From NCBI GenBank assembly GCA_013215445.1, contig JABSRA010000002.1, forward strand, positions 1-33,888: a stretch of 33,888 nt of DNA, given 5' to 3'. Made by a program: the position numbers and the translations under genes. The DNA comes from Oceanospirillaceae bacterium (lineage in GTDB: Bacteria > Pseudomonadota > Gammaproteobacteria > Pseudomonadales > Balneatricaceae). Below are positions 20,553 to 30,215 of the stretch, piece by piece; position 1 is the first letter of the stretch; the number at the start of each line of letters is the position of its first letter. Under the pieces are notes generated by a model that saw nothing but the letters and a program-made list of their open reading frames with translations, was not told the origin of the DNA and made no database searches.

Positions 20553-20737
20553 GGCTAACAAAGCCCGAAAATTGGCACCCATCTATAAAGCCAAACATGA
20601 TAGCTAAAATCCACGATTCATTTGCTCATTTGTGCATTGTTTTGCAACGATTTAGCAACCAGTCAATCGAAAGCATGAGCGCCATGCAATTTTATCAACT
20701 TAAACGGTTCGCAAGCGATCCTAAAAACCATCAATAA
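20411..20737 (+). CDS. Tail-assembly chaperone, C-terminal part (-1 frame)
   Basis: This frame is open from the A-run; an ATG at 20411 exists, but it lies in the middle of the likely shifted protein (MDVFFPEETGSD). The 108 residues are soluble and helical (SSALIRQCHAQLDKMLGNTT, SFAHLCIVLQRFSNQSIESM) and clearly more protein-like than the overlapping frame 0. Its stop overlaps the ATG of the tape measure (TAATG at 20735-20739). Most probably it is the T-like extension of the chaperone that binds the tape-measure protein, rather than a separate gene. Confidence 0.62.
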   Translation: MDVFFPEETGSDLLVSSALIRQCHAQLDKMLGNTTEQAVKASKEEVLRLTKPENWHPSIKPNMIAKIHDSFAHLCIVLQRFSNQSIESMSAMQFYQLKRFASDPKNHQ

Positions 20738-23619
20738 TGGCAGAACAACAAGCGGTATTGAGCTATGATGACTTGATGAGAAAAACGGCTGCTTTTGACG
20801 ATGCTATTAAGGAGATAGACAAGTTAGAGGCTCGCCTTAAAGAGTTTATGAAAACTCTGCGTCAACAGCAAATCAACCCTAACGACCTAAAGGGTATCGT
20901 TGAGTTAATAAATCAAACTACCACCCTAGAAAAGGCTCAAAGGTCTCTTAATCAACAACGCGTTAAGGCGGTAAAAGCGCGCAAACAGCTCAAGGATCTA
21001 ACAGACGAGGAACTAATTCAACGAGAAAAACAACGCGCTGCCAATCGTGAACGTCTTAAGATTGCTAAACTGCAAGCCGTAATTACCAATCAGCAGGCTG
21101 GCGATATTAAAAAGTTGCGTGCTGAACTTTCTTTGATTTCCATACAGTGGGCCAACCTTACAGACAGAGAAGGAAAGAATGCTGATGAAGCAAAAGAGTT
21201 GTCTGCCCGCAAGTTGCAACTCACTACAACTCTTGAAAAACTAGAGCGAGCGACTGGTGATGCGCGCAGGGGAGTGGGCAAGTACGAAAGAGCGCTTAAT
21301 GGTCTTAATATTGTCGCCACCCAATCCACTGCTAGGCTAGGTGGACTCGGACGCGTCGCGGCCCGTTTATTTATTGGGAGCACGTTGGTGAATGGTTTGC
21401 GTAGAATCACTGCATTCTTTGGAGACTTAATAGCTGAAAACAGAGCAGCTAATCAAGAAATTGACCGACTTGGGTCGGCAATCGAAGGTGCAAGCAGAAA
21501 GGTAAGAGGAGTCGCTACAAGAGCGCTTGCTTTTTTTGCTCCACTTGTGACGTCCGTTGTAAATGGCTTTTCCTCGCTTCTTGGGGTCATATTTGACGTA
21601 TCTGAGGCAGCGGAAGAATTTAGTGCCACGAGCGAAGGTCTAGCTCAGGTCACCGAAGGGTTGACTAGCGAATTCAATAAAGAGTCAGCGCAGGTGAACC
21701 AAGTCTTTGCTTCTCTTAAAAACGCCAATAAAGGAAGCGCAGAAAGAAAGGCGCTGATCGACCGAATCAACAACCAATATGGCAAGTACTTGCCCAATTT
21801 ATTGACAGAAAAAAGTTCATTGCTCGACATTGAGCGCGCGCAGCGATTGGTCAACGAGCAACTTAGTAAAAACTTCCAACTTAAGATACAGCAGGCGACA
21901 CAGTCAGATATTTTTGTAAACAAAATAACTGAACAGAACGCAGCATTTCAAGCGTTCAGGGAGCAGCTAGAAAGGGCTGGCGTAAGTGTAGATGCATCAT
22001 TAAATCCCGCCTTCAATGAACTGCTAGACAAGCTCAATGATGTTGATGGGGTAGGAGAACTTGCGTCTCGTTCATTCAAGAGGTTCGAGTTCAACCAAGA
22101 CGAGCTAATTGAAAAAATAGCAGAAACTAATCCAAGCCTAGCTAAATTAGTCGGGCTGATTGATGATTACAGGGCCTCTTTGGGTAACTTCGATCTGTTT
22201 GATGCCTTTATTGAGAATTTAGAATCAAGCGCGAGAAAGACTGACAAATACAATCGCGCCGCCAACGAAACCAACGCTATTATCTCTGAGCTAACTAGTG
22301 GCTTAGAGAGCAACACAGTAGCGATAACCTCAAACGCTGCTGCTGTATCAAGTGCCACGCAGAGCGAGTTTGTCAGCAACATAGAGCAACGTATATCTGC
22401 AATAGAGTCACTTCAGTTGCAATTGGAAAAATCAGAGGCAGAAAGCGCCGAAATACGACAGGAAAGGCTGCTTAGGCTTGAGGACTTGCGATTTAAAGCC
22501 GAACGAAAGCAAAGAGAACAGAACTTTATCAGTCTAGTTGCACTCATCGAGGATGAAGAGCAGGCACTCATTGATGTTTTTGGCAAAAATTCCAAGGAAG
22601 TTTTGACATTCAGAGAGCAGGCGGCAAAGGAGATCAGAGAACTAGAGGCTATTAATTATCAGCTTGAACAAGAGCAGCTTGCCGAATCCGAAAGGAAAAA
22701 AAGGGAAATCAGACAGAAGTTTGCTTTGTCTACCACCGAAATTGAACCAATTGATCCAAATGCCGAGTTGTTTAGTCAAGCATTAAAAAGTACACAAGAT
22801 GCGGTTAACAAGGATCAACAAAAGCGCCTTGAAAATACCGCCAAGCAAAAAGAGGCAATTAAGTCTTTGCTAAATGAGGTCGTTAGCATTACAGAGCAGA
22901 TAAATCAACGAATTGGCGATGTTTTTCAAAGGCAAGTAGACTTTACGGCTCGTGCAGTAGAGCAGCAAGCCCAAGCCGTGTCTAGGGCAGAAGACCGCGC
23001 CCGTCAAGGTTTGAGTAATACGCTGAAATTCGAACAAGAACAATTGGCTGCCAGTCAAGCCGCCCAAGTGCGTGCTGAGCGTCGTAAGCAGCAGCAAGAA
23101 AAGATCACTGCATTATTTAGTCTAGTGTCTGCAAAAGCCCAAGAAGGCGATCCTAATGCCACTTTAAAGGCAATTGCCGAATTCACTCTTTTAGAGGCGC
23201 TTTCGTCAGCGATACAGGGTAGTTTTTACGAAGGCACAGAAGATACAGGCAGGAGCGCAAATCCAATTGACTCCAAAGGAGGAATGTTATCTATCTTGCA
23301 TCCTCATGAGCGTGTTTTAACACGTGCGCAAAATGATCAACTTGTGGGAATGAGCAATAGCGACGTAGTAGAGTACGCCACACTAGGGAAGGCGCTTGCC
23401 CACAATGCCGACGCCATAAGCACAAAAGGCGGTCACGTGCCTGATTTCTCTGGCCTAGAAAGGGAGGTTAAATTACTGCGCAAGGATTTCAAGCAACTGG
23501 CCCAGCGCCCAACTATAATGGATCATCAAGTAGCGATAAGAAATGGCATTGAGCACCGAGTCAGAGAAACGGTCACTGCTGGAATGAAAAAGCTTGAAAA
23601 ACACACCAAAGGACTATGA
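20737..23619 (+). CDS. Tape measure protein
   Basis: The product is 960 residues, the longest in the window. The N-terminal 180 residues are coiled coil rich in Lys/Glu/Gln (KEIDKLEARLKEFMKTLRQQ and so on). Two hydrophobic segments follow (about 205-235, RLFIGSTLVNGL, and 260-285, LAFFAPLVTSVVNGFSSLLG), the usual membrane-active part. A long helical middle and a C-terminal part come after them (GGMLSILHPHERVLTRAQND, about 846-865), typical of siphophage tape measures from Bacteroidota. It sets tail length and probably assists DNA entry. If tail length scales at about 1.5 angstrom per residue, the tail would be roughly 140 nm. It is coupled to the chaperone gene and overlaps the next gene by 4 bases. 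Confidence 0.87.
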   Translation: MAEQQAVLSYDDLMRKTAAFDDAIKEIDKLEARLKEFMKTLRQQQINPNDLKGIVELINQTTTLEKAQRSLNQQRVKAVKARKQLKDLTDEELIQREKQRAANRERLKIAKLQAVITNQQAGDIKKLRAELSLISIQWANLTDREGKNADEAKELSARKLQLTTTLEKLERATGDARRGVGKYERALNGLNIVATQSTARLGGLGRVAARLFIGSTLVNGLRRITAFFGDLIAENRAANQEIDRLGSAIEGASRKVRGVATRALAFFAPLVTSVVNGFSSLLGVIFDVSEAAEEFSATSEGLAQVTEGLTSEFNKESAQVNQVFASLKNANKGSAERKALIDRINNQYGKYLPNLLTEKSSLLDIERAQRLVNEQLSKNFQLKIQQATQSDIFVNKITEQNAAFQAFREQLERAGVSVDASLNPAFNELLDKLNDVDGVGELASRSFKRFEFNQDELIEKIAETNPSLAKLVGLIDDYRASLGNFDLFDAFIENLESSARKTDKYNRAANETNAIISELTSGLESNTVAITSNAAAVSSATQSEFVSNIEQRISAIESLQLQLEKSEAESAEIRQERLLRLEDLRFKAERKQREQNFISLVALIEDEEQALIDVFGKNSKEVLTFREQAAKEIRELEAINYQLEQEQLAESERKKREIRQKFALSTTEIEPIDPNAELFSQALKSTQDAVNKDQQKRLENTAKQKEAIKSLLNEVVSITEQINQRIGDVFQRQVDFTARAVEQQAQAVSRAEDRARQGLSNTLKFEQEQLAASQAAQVRAERRKQQQEKITALFSLVSAKAQEGDPNATLKAIAEFTLLEALSSAIQGSFYEGTEDTGRSANPIDSKGGMLSILHPHERVLTRAQNDQLVGMSNSDVVEYATLGKALAHNADAISTKGGHVPDFSGLEREVKLLRKDFKQLAQRPTIMDHQVAIRNGIEHRVRETVTAGMKKLEKHTKGL

Positions 23620-25421
23620 TGAAAGCAAAGCACTATGCCGACGGAATGCGTGTTTTCCCCCTAGGTGAGGAGAGCGGTCAACCTCTTCCGATTCAAATAG
23701 AAATGGAATGGGTGGAACGTAGACGCCAAGCTTATGTAAATCTTCCCAAGCTTCGCTTTGAAGGCAGCGAAGGGTCTTACATAAAAAATCGCGCGCTAAG
23801 TGGCCTGAACGGAGGTGTTGGTCTTTTTGAGGCAATGCCATACCAAGTAGAAATTGGAGATGGCAACAGCGCCTCGGTCTTTGATATGACAATTGACTTT
23901 ACGAAAGACTGTATTTTTGTGGGAGAGTGCGGAATTGAAGTTGAAGCACAAGTGAGACAAGGTGCCGATTGGCTTAATGATCGCGCCGAAGGGGTGACAT
24001 TCCGATATCTCTACGATCAAAACATTGTTAGTGACAGTGATTTTGTAGACGTTCCTTATGTGATTAATTATGTGCCAGATGGAGTGCAATTAATGCTTAT
24101 TAGCCTTTCGTTGTTTGCTGTAACCAAAGAGCTGCTTGAATTGATTCAGGCTATTGCTGAACGCATTGCTGATATTACCGATGCAGCAACACCCGTTATT
24201 GGCGTAGGGGTAGGCGCTGGCGCTGTCGCAGTTACCGCTTGGGACATTGGCAATATCATCTTGGCGGTGCTTAAACTTGCTGCTCAGATTGCCTACGCTA
24301 CTTTAATGGTGATTGCTATAGTTGATCTAATGAATCAGTTATTCGAGCAGCTTATGCCGCGCCTCAGATACCATAAGGGTATACCGATTAGATTATTTTT
24401 CGAGCGTTTTTGTAATTACTTTGGATTGACTCTCCAGTCTGCGTTATTAGACAATTTAGATCAGTCCTCAGCCAAATGGTGTTACATCCCTCCCAAAAAC
24501 AACAAAGGTGGCGACAGGCCATCAAGCGCGCCTAGCGGGTGGAAGGAGACAGGTTTGCCAGTTGCAAATTCGACGTTGGACACTCCTGCGGGTGTCATAC
24601 GTGTATTCAAAGAGATGTTTAACGCTGATTTCCTCATTGAAGATGGTGTTTTTAGATTTGAGCGTAAAGATCAATTTAGACAATCAAGTCCTTGGGTGAT
24701 TCCAAATACTTTTACCAATCAAGAAGAATGGCGAGATTACTCTGCATTCAATGCGAGCGAAATTAAATCAAATTACAACATTGTTTATTCCACAGATCTG
24801 CAAGACCAAAACACGCTAGATAATATTGACGGCTTTTCTTTTCAAGCGCAATTTTCCCCCAATCAAATAACGAATCAAGACATGGTATCATTGGGAGGGC
24901 TAGAGCAGATTAGCATTCCTTTTAGCATGGGACTTAGGAAAAACGAATTAACAGGAGTTGAAATCGCTCTTAGGGCTCTTGCTACGCTAGCCGATTCGCT
25001 AACGGGCCAATTGGGTAGTTCTTCTGGATTGGCCACACGTATTAACAGCAGACTGGGCAGCTTGCTGCTTTCTAATCATTTTACTTCTATTGGGAAATTA
25101 GTTGTACTGTCTGGTGGAAAGCTAGCAAAAAATCAACGGACACTTTTGTCTGCCAGAGGACTCTGGGATAGTTATCATTTCGTCAATTCCTTCGTCCCAA
25201 TCAATGGTATTCATAACCAATATTGGATCTACCAAGACCAAACAATACCGTTTTGCTATAACGATTTTAAAGCTCTTGAGAGCACGAACTTAGTAACAAC
25301 TCAGAGCGGGGAATTAGCAGAAATCGAGCGTCTTGTATGGAACCAAGACACAGGAACGGCCATAGTTAATTATAGGGTCAATCGTCTTTACACAAACAAT
25401 TTAAAAGTAGAATACCTATGA
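23616..25421 (+). CDS. Tail-tip protein with internal hydrophobic hairpin
   Basis: The product is 601 residues, placed directly after the tape measure where distal-tail or hub proteins lie. The N-terminal 150 residues are beta-rich (PLPIQIEMEWVERRRQAYVN, PYQVEIGDGNSASVFDMTID), like a distal-tail domain. Residues 157-240 are strongly hydrophobic: VQLMLISLSLFAVT, then ATPVIGVGVGAGAVAVTAWD and IILAVLKLAAQIAYATLMVI, separated by short polar turns. The rest is beta-rich with an RFCNYFGLTLQ segment like tail-hub proteins. No peptidase motif is seen. The membrane-like insertion within a tail-tip protein suggests a part that enters the host envelope on infection (inference). Start could be ATG 23616 or 23619. 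Confidence 0.6.
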   Translation: MMKAKHYADGMRVFPLGEESGQPLPIQIEMEWVERRRQAYVNLPKLRFEGSEGSYIKNRALSGLNGGVGLFEAMPYQVEIGDGNSASVFDMTIDFTKDCIFVGECGIEVEAQVRQGADWLNDRAEGVTFRYLYDQNIVSDSDFVDVPYVINYVPDGVQLMLISLSLFAVTKELLELIQAIAERIADITDAATPVIGVGVGAGAVAVTAWDIGNIILAVLKLAAQIAYATLMVIAIVDLMNQLFEQLMPRLRYHKGIPIRLFFERFCNYFGLTLQSALLDNLDQSSAKWCYIPPKNNKGGDRPSSAPSGWKETGLPVANSTLDTPAGVIRVFKEMFNADFLIEDGVFRFERKDQFRQSSPWVIPNTFTNQEEWRDYSAFNASEIKSNYNIVYSTDLQDQNTLDNIDGFSFQAQFSPNQITNQDMVSLGGLEQISIPFSMGLRKNELTGVEIALRALATLADSLTGQLGSSSGLATRINSRLGSLLLSNHFTSIGKLVVLSGGKLAKNQRTLLSARGLWDSYHFVNSFVPINGIHNQYWIYQDQTIPFCYNDFKALESTNLVTTQSGELAEIERLVWNQDTGTAIVNYRVNRLYTNNLKVEYL

Positions 25422-25669
25422 CAAAGTTTGAGCAACAGCTACAAAGGCTTCAAGAAATGAGTGCCCAATATAAAGAGTTGCAAGATATTAGCAGGCAGGC
25501 GGCTCAGCAAGGTATAGAGTTGGCATCTAAAAACGCAAAAAAACAAGATGCACCTTATGTGCAAGAAGCGCAGATATTGCTAGCAAATATTGACAAGCTT
25601 GATCCTAATCAGTCGTTGCAAAAAATACAACAACTTACTAATCGAGTAGCCAAAGCATACAACAAATGA
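25418..25669 (+). CDS. Small coiled-coil tail protein, 83 aa
   Basis: This almost entirely helical protein is rich in Gln, Lys and Ala, with heptads (QQLQRLQEMSAQYKELQDIS, NIDKLDPNQSLQKIQQLTNR). It overlaps both neighbours by 4 bases (ATGA), so it is made in step with the tail-tip proteins. A bridging or assembly role is plausible. No family is recognised. Confidence 0.6.
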   Translation: MTKFEQQLQRLQEMSAQYKELQDISRQAAQQGIELASKNAKKQDAPYVQEAQILLANIDKLDPNQSLQKIQQLTNRVAKAYNK

Positions 25670-28161
25670 GCGTACTAGTTTTAAATAGAGAATACACTCC
25701 TATAGAGCGGCGTTTAGATCGGAATATTACATGGCTTTTGGGCAATGTAGGGACGTGGCAGAAGCTTCGCCTTGAAATTGAGGTGGGAGCATTCATTGAG
25801 TTTAGCTTGTCGAATACACTTAACATGGAGGAGCCCAACCGATTTATTCTAAATAACGGTGAGGATTGGAGAGAAAATGGGTTTGAAGTAGGAGATAACT
25901 TTATTATGTATTGGGAAATTTATAACATTCCTAGCCAATCAACAACAACGTACAATGTTACAGGGTCAATAGCCTCTATCCAAGGGAGCGAAATGCTGTC
26001 CAATAACACAACGCTTGGTGCTGGTGCTCAAGTGTCAAGTATTTTCCCAACTCAATTGGGGGAAGATAAAATTCAGAACGTATACATTGCTGCTGACAAA
26101 AAACCAGAGTCGTTGTTTTTTAGGTACGGACACATGAAAAACTCTGAGATTCGCGCCAACAATCTTCGATCTTTGATTGACGGTACTTATACTGATTTTA
26201 TTGCAGAAGATTTGTCTACTCTTCCAATAGGCGGTCTAGTAAATTTTACTCCTCTTGGCAAACAAAGTGGTATGAGCATATCTAGGGCTACACTTACTTA
26301 TGCTGGCACTAGGTCTGGCGGCGTTCCTGCACATGCATACACTAAATACCGCTATTTCATTGAATTGATCTTCATGCCTTCTGTGTTTTTTGAAGACCTG
26401 AACACTTTTATTGATAGCATTGCCCCCGAAGCGCTTCTTAATGCGGAAAGTTTGGCTGATAACTATTTTATTCAGGCATTCCCAGTTCAAAACAATCCCA
26501 ATGTTTTCATGGTCAACAGCCTTAATGACACTGCTCAAGAAGGGAATGTCGGCTGGTTTGATGAAAATTACAATGGATTCCCACAGCCTCACAGCATAAG
26601 CTTGGTAGAGTACAGGACGCCATCTAACAACATCACTCAGCAATTGGATTACATTGGACCAACATCCTTGACAGTAGTGGTTGACGGTGTGCAAAATTTG
26701 TCTAATGGCACAAAGTGTACGTTTGGCTTTATGTTGGTACCCACCAATGAAGAAGACTACAAAGTTCAAGACGCTCCTTTTTATAAAAATGTCAAAATGA
26801 ACACAGGTGGACGAATTGATTTTTTTGGTGATGTTTTTACAGTGGGTACCCCTATAGCAGGGCCTAGATTGGGATATTCAAATGATGATGCTCGAATGGA
26901 TGTCCAGAATATTGCGTTTACCCAAACAGGCATCAACCAAATAACATTCACCTGTGAGTTTATGCCTAACTCTGACTTTGCCAACCAAATGGATGCCTTG
27001 GGTGTAGATGATCGTAACTATATAATTTGGATAGGTGTCGGAGATCAAACACTTGTTGCAAATGCCTCAGATAGGACAAATCTTTTAGTTGACTTCAATC
27101 AAATGGACACTTATGTTGAACCAATTGGAGCTTGGGACGGAATGTCCATAGATTTACTGTCTCATGTAGATAGCAATTTGTCGGCAATTAACCCATGTGG
27201 CATTGATGTGCGCATAGAAGACGATTTAAGAGCTAAAATTGAATTTCAGGTAGACACCGCAACAGGCGTGGCGATCCCCATACCCACAGGGCTTAGGTTT
27301 GGCGTACAGATTGAAAGATTGTCCGATGGTTTTGCTTATGAGTTAGACAGTTACACCGTTGGATTAACAGATTACCCCAATCCATCTCAATATGCCTTTT
27401 CAGCGCAAAGGGATTATCAACTAGGAATTGCCAATCCAAATGATGATGTTACCGTTGATTATTACCCTGCTTTAGCCTCAGGCACAAAAAAAGGTGTTCA
27501 GGCATTTTTTGGTTTTATGATTCGATGGGAAGAGTGGTTGTCGCTGCGTAATGTGCCGATTGACATACGTAATGTTTTTTACAACAATACACTGCCTTCT
27601 AACGGGCTGAGTAATGATTGGTATAGGTACCTACAAACATCTGGGTGGCAACTAAGTTTATTCGTTCATGTTGATGCCATTTTAAATGGCAGTGGGGTCC
27701 GCTACGTGAATACGCAGCCGATTCAATTCAAAGACTACGATTCCAATTTTTCCATTACAAGCACTATCACTTATAAAATAGCTTCTACAGGGGTGGTTGT
27801 AGCAGGCGGCATTGACCCAGTGACTAATAATCCATTGGGCGTTATCCTGTCTAATGAAAAAATCCAAATCGAAATTGAATACGAACGATCCACAGGAACA
27901 TGGGGGTCTGTTGCGGACATCTATAGTTTAACAAGCATTGAAGTAAAGGATGGCTCTGGAAGGCCGCAATACCGACAAATATCAACAGAATTTGCTGTCA
28001 CAGCAGACAATCCACTTGAATCAAGGCTGCCCACTAATTTACTTGAAATCATTCTAGTCTCGCCAGTTTTGGTGCGAACAATCTGTTTGGTGGAACCGAA
28101 TAAGCTAGAGTCTGCAACAGCATATAAAATAACTGGCCGAATTGGCTGCAAACCCGCGTAG
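25666..28161 (+). CDS. Large tail / baseplate protein, 831 aa
   Basis: The product is beta-rich with no recognised enzymatic motif. Several similar stretches begin with a 'G.R..F/GFM' and 'D...Y..G' pattern (KCTFGFMLVPTNEEDYKVQD, GVQAFFGFMIRWEEWLSLRN), so it may be built from repeated immunoglobulin-like or fibronectin-like units. It lies between the coiled-coil protein and the Cys-rich protein in the tail-tip region. A receptor-binding or baseplate function is inferred. Its C-terminus (RTICLVEPNKLESATAYKIT) ends one base before the next gene. Confidence 0.6.
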   Translation: MSVLVLNREYTPIERRLDRNITWLLGNVGTWQKLRLEIEVGAFIEFSLSNTLNMEEPNRFILNNGEDWRENGFEVGDNFIMYWEIYNIPSQSTTTYNVTGSIASIQGSEMLSNNTTLGAGAQVSSIFPTQLGEDKIQNVYIAADKKPESLFFRYGHMKNSEIRANNLRSLIDGTYTDFIAEDLSTLPIGGLVNFTPLGKQSGMSISRATLTYAGTRSGGVPAHAYTKYRYFIELIFMPSVFFEDLNTFIDSIAPEALLNAESLADNYFIQAFPVQNNPNVFMVNSLNDTAQEGNVGWFDENYNGFPQPHSISLVEYRTPSNNITQQLDYIGPTSLTVVVDGVQNLSNGTKCTFGFMLVPTNEEDYKVQDAPFYKNVKMNTGGRIDFFGDVFTVGTPIAGPRLGYSNDDARMDVQNIAFTQTGINQITFTCEFMPNSDFANQMDALGVDDRNYIIWIGVGDQTLVANASDRTNLLVDFNQMDTYVEPIGAWDGMSIDLLSHVDSNLSAINPCGIDVRIEDDLRAKIEFQVDTATGVAIPIPTGLRFGVQIERLSDGFAYELDSYTVGLTDYPNPSQYAFSAQRDYQLGIANPNDDVTVDYYPALASGTKKGVQAFFGFMIRWEEWLSLRNVPIDIRNVFYNNTLPSNGLSNDWYRYLQTSGWQLSLFVHVDAILNGSGVRYVNTQPIQFKDYDSNFSITSTITYKIASTGVVVAGGIDPVTNNPLGVILSNEKIQIEIEYERSTGTWGSVADIYSLTSIEVKDGSGRPQYRQISTEFAVTADNPLESRLPTNLLEIILVSPVLVRTICLVEPNKLESATAYKITGRIGCKPA

Positions 28162-28162
28162 C

Positions 28163-29476
28163 ATGTTTAATTATGACCTCATATCTTGCAATCCTAGTTC
28201 TTACCCAAGTATAGCTTGCCGTTTTTGGAACTCTAGACACCCATTAGAAGGTAGCGTAGTTTACCTATTGAATACCAATAATCCTTCCCAAACGTATCAA
28301 CTGGTTTATTTAGGCGAAAACGTATGTTTAGCTCAGGGGTATGTTCCAGAAATTGACTTTGCAACTTTTGATGATTGCAATCCTAGCTTCGGCTATGGCT
28401 TTAAATATGCCAATTGCAAAACGGGCGAAGAAATTGTTTTTGCCTTTCCCACTCAAGATCCGATCAATAAAGTACTCAGAAAAGAAGGAGATTGTGATTG
28501 CTGGGAGTTCATAGGAGAGGACAATAATGCTGATGAATTAATTACCAATTACGTTGAATACGCGAGTTGTACAGAATGTATGGCAGCAGCAACATCTGAT
28601 TTGTGTCCAAGTGGAGAGAGAACTATAGGCTACGCTATTCGCGCACAATTACCAGTAGCGCCACCAGAGGACAAAGGGTTTGATCAGTGTTGCTTTGAAA
28701 ATAAGGTATTTGGAGATCTATCGGACAGCGACCCATACAAAAACGATTTTACAGGGTACTATCATTTCAGACCATCCAACAATTCAACATGTGTATTTAA
28801 GCTAGTAAGAAAATCCGACGGTTCAGAATTCACCTTAAACAACGACACCTATGGCAACTTTTTGGATTTTGGTGGTACAGATAATCCAGATCTGAGTTAC
28901 ATGATTGTTGACTGGAGATCAGTTCTTGCTGCTTTTGGGCAAGGGTACTATCAAGTTAAAAAAGAAGTCAGCACTGTCGGTGTGTCTCAAGATTTTTATT
29001 ACAACACTGTCAAGCTTATGCCGTTCAGCAACGCAGATGCAGACAAAACAGTGCGGATTGATTGCACGCAGAATGGAAGGCTGCTAAGAATAGGTGATTT
29101 TTCGGGAACTGGATTTAAAACATCTCAGCGGTTTATGGGCTTTTTTGGAAGGCCTACTTACGAATACGAGCAAACAAATGTTTCTAAGCGATCTTACAAA
29201 GTTGAGCAAGCATCCATGTCTGTTGATAAGCAATACATTTTTACTGGCCAACTTCTTCCTGATTGCATATTGGATGAACTAATGGAGTTTATCTTGTTAG
29301 GCAACGAATTATTTGTTAGCGACTACAATATCAACAATCCTAGCTATGGCTTCCAACTTTATCCAGTTGAGCTATCTTCTGCTCAAGATCCAGAGTATTA
29401 TTCGACCAACAGAGGGGCTACCATAGAAATCACATTATCAGACCGATTTAAAGATAATCGCAAGTATAATTGCTAA
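28163..29476 (+). CDS. Cysteine-rich tail protein, 437 aa
   Basis: ATG 28163 is preferred to a TTG upstream that would overlap the preceding gene. About 16 cysteines are present, most of them in the first 190 residues (SCNPSSYPSIACRF, DDCNPSFGYGFKYANC, GDCDCWEF, SCTECMAA, DQCCFENK). The rest is beta-rich, with DLSYMIVDWRSVLAAFGQGY and a C-terminal ATIEITLSDRFKDN. It suggests a metal-binding or disulfide-stabilised N-terminal domain at the tail tip. No family is recognised. It is followed by a terminator hairpin. Confidence 0.6.
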   Translation: MFNYDLISCNPSSYPSIACRFWNSRHPLEGSVVYLLNTNNPSQTYQLVYLGENVCLAQGYVPEIDFATFDDCNPSFGYGFKYANCKTGEEIVFAFPTQDPINKVLRKEGDCDCWEFIGEDNNADELITNYVEYASCTECMAAATSDLCPSGERTIGYAIRAQLPVAPPEDKGFDQCCFENKVFGDLSDSDPYKNDFTGYYHFRPSNNSTCVFKLVRKSDGSEFTLNNDTYGNFLDFGGTDNPDLSYMIVDWRSVLAAFGQGYYQVKKEVSTVGVSQDFYYNTVKLMPFSNADADKTVRIDCTQNGRLLRIGDFSGTGFKTSQRFMGFFGRPTYEYEQTNVSKRSYKVEQASMSVDKQYIFTGQLLPDCILDELMEFILLGNELFVSDYNINNPSYGFQLYPVELSSAQDPEYYSTNRGATIEITLSDRFKDNRKYNC

Positions 29477-29490
29477 TTGTTTGATAGAAA

Positions 29491-29521
29491 TGCTATTATC
29501 AATAGCAGTTTTACTATTTTT
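29491..29521 (+). terminator. Hairpin terminator after the tail-tip genes
   Basis: TGCTATT (29491-29497) pairs perfectly with AATAGCA (29501-29507) around ATC, then GTTTTACTATTTTT. The stem is AT-rich, so efficiency is uncertain. Confidence 0.5.
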
Positions 29522-29546
29522 ATAAAAGCACAAAAAAAACACTACA

Positions 29547-30215
29547 ATGAGTACTACAATATGGGCAGAAGGTGGATTTATTATCATCAAAGATGCCACA
29601 CACGAGGAGCAAATCCCGCTCAATAGCTTTATGTTTAATTTCGTAGGGCTGACAGACGACGTAAGATTTTTTGCCATTCAGGCACCCGAACAGGCTTTTT
29701 TTGTCAATTACACGAATTTGATTGACAGCAATGGCAGCCCAATAGGAAACACAAAAGCTGAGGCGCTGACATACTTAAGGGCGTTGCCAGTCCAAGGTAT
29801 AACAGGAGGTGCCGTAACGGTGGTAGCTAATCAGACAGACTTTAGTACGAGTGCGAACCAAAGCGCTGCGCTAACAGAACTATCCAACATAAAGGCTGAA
29901 TTAAATGCCATTAAAGCCCAGATTGATGAAACAGCCATTGATCAAACTTTTGTTACAGCATACAATGGCAATGACGTTATCAATCTTGGGCTCACGTCGG
30001 GCACAATGGGTGAAATAAGTAGCATTACGGGATACTCCTCTGGTAGTGTAGTTTTTGTTATTGACGGGAGCACCCCAGATAATACAAATAGCCCCAGAAT
30101 AACTAGCAGATCTGCTAGTTTTAATCCTATTAAGAACATAGACCTTAGTTTATTTAGAATAAAGGGAACTAGCTCTGGATCTAGATATTACATAATCTAC
30201 TCAATTTACAAATAA
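29547..30215 (+). CDS. Putative tail-fibre-like protein, 222 aa
   Basis: The product has three parts: a beta-rich N-terminus (WAEGGFIIIKDATHEEQIPL, FFAIQAPEQAFFVNY), a coiled-coil middle (about 105-132, AALTELSNIKAELNAIKAQI) and a beta-rich C-terminus (GYSSGSVVFVIDGS). This is a common plan for short trimeric fibre or connector proteins. It is the first gene after the terminator. No receptor-binding motif is visible. It shares one base with the next gene (TAATG). Confidence 0.5.
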   Translation: MSTTIWAEGGFIIIKDATHEEQIPLNSFMFNFVGLTDDVRFFAIQAPEQAFFVNYTNLIDSNGSPIGNTKAEALTYLRALPVQGITGGAVTVVANQTDFSTSANQSAALTELSNIKAELNAIKAQIDETAIDQTFVTAYNGNDVINLGLTSGTMGEISSITGYSSGSVVFVIDGSTPDNTNSPRITSRSASFNPIKNIDLSLFRIKGTSSGSRYYIIYSIYK

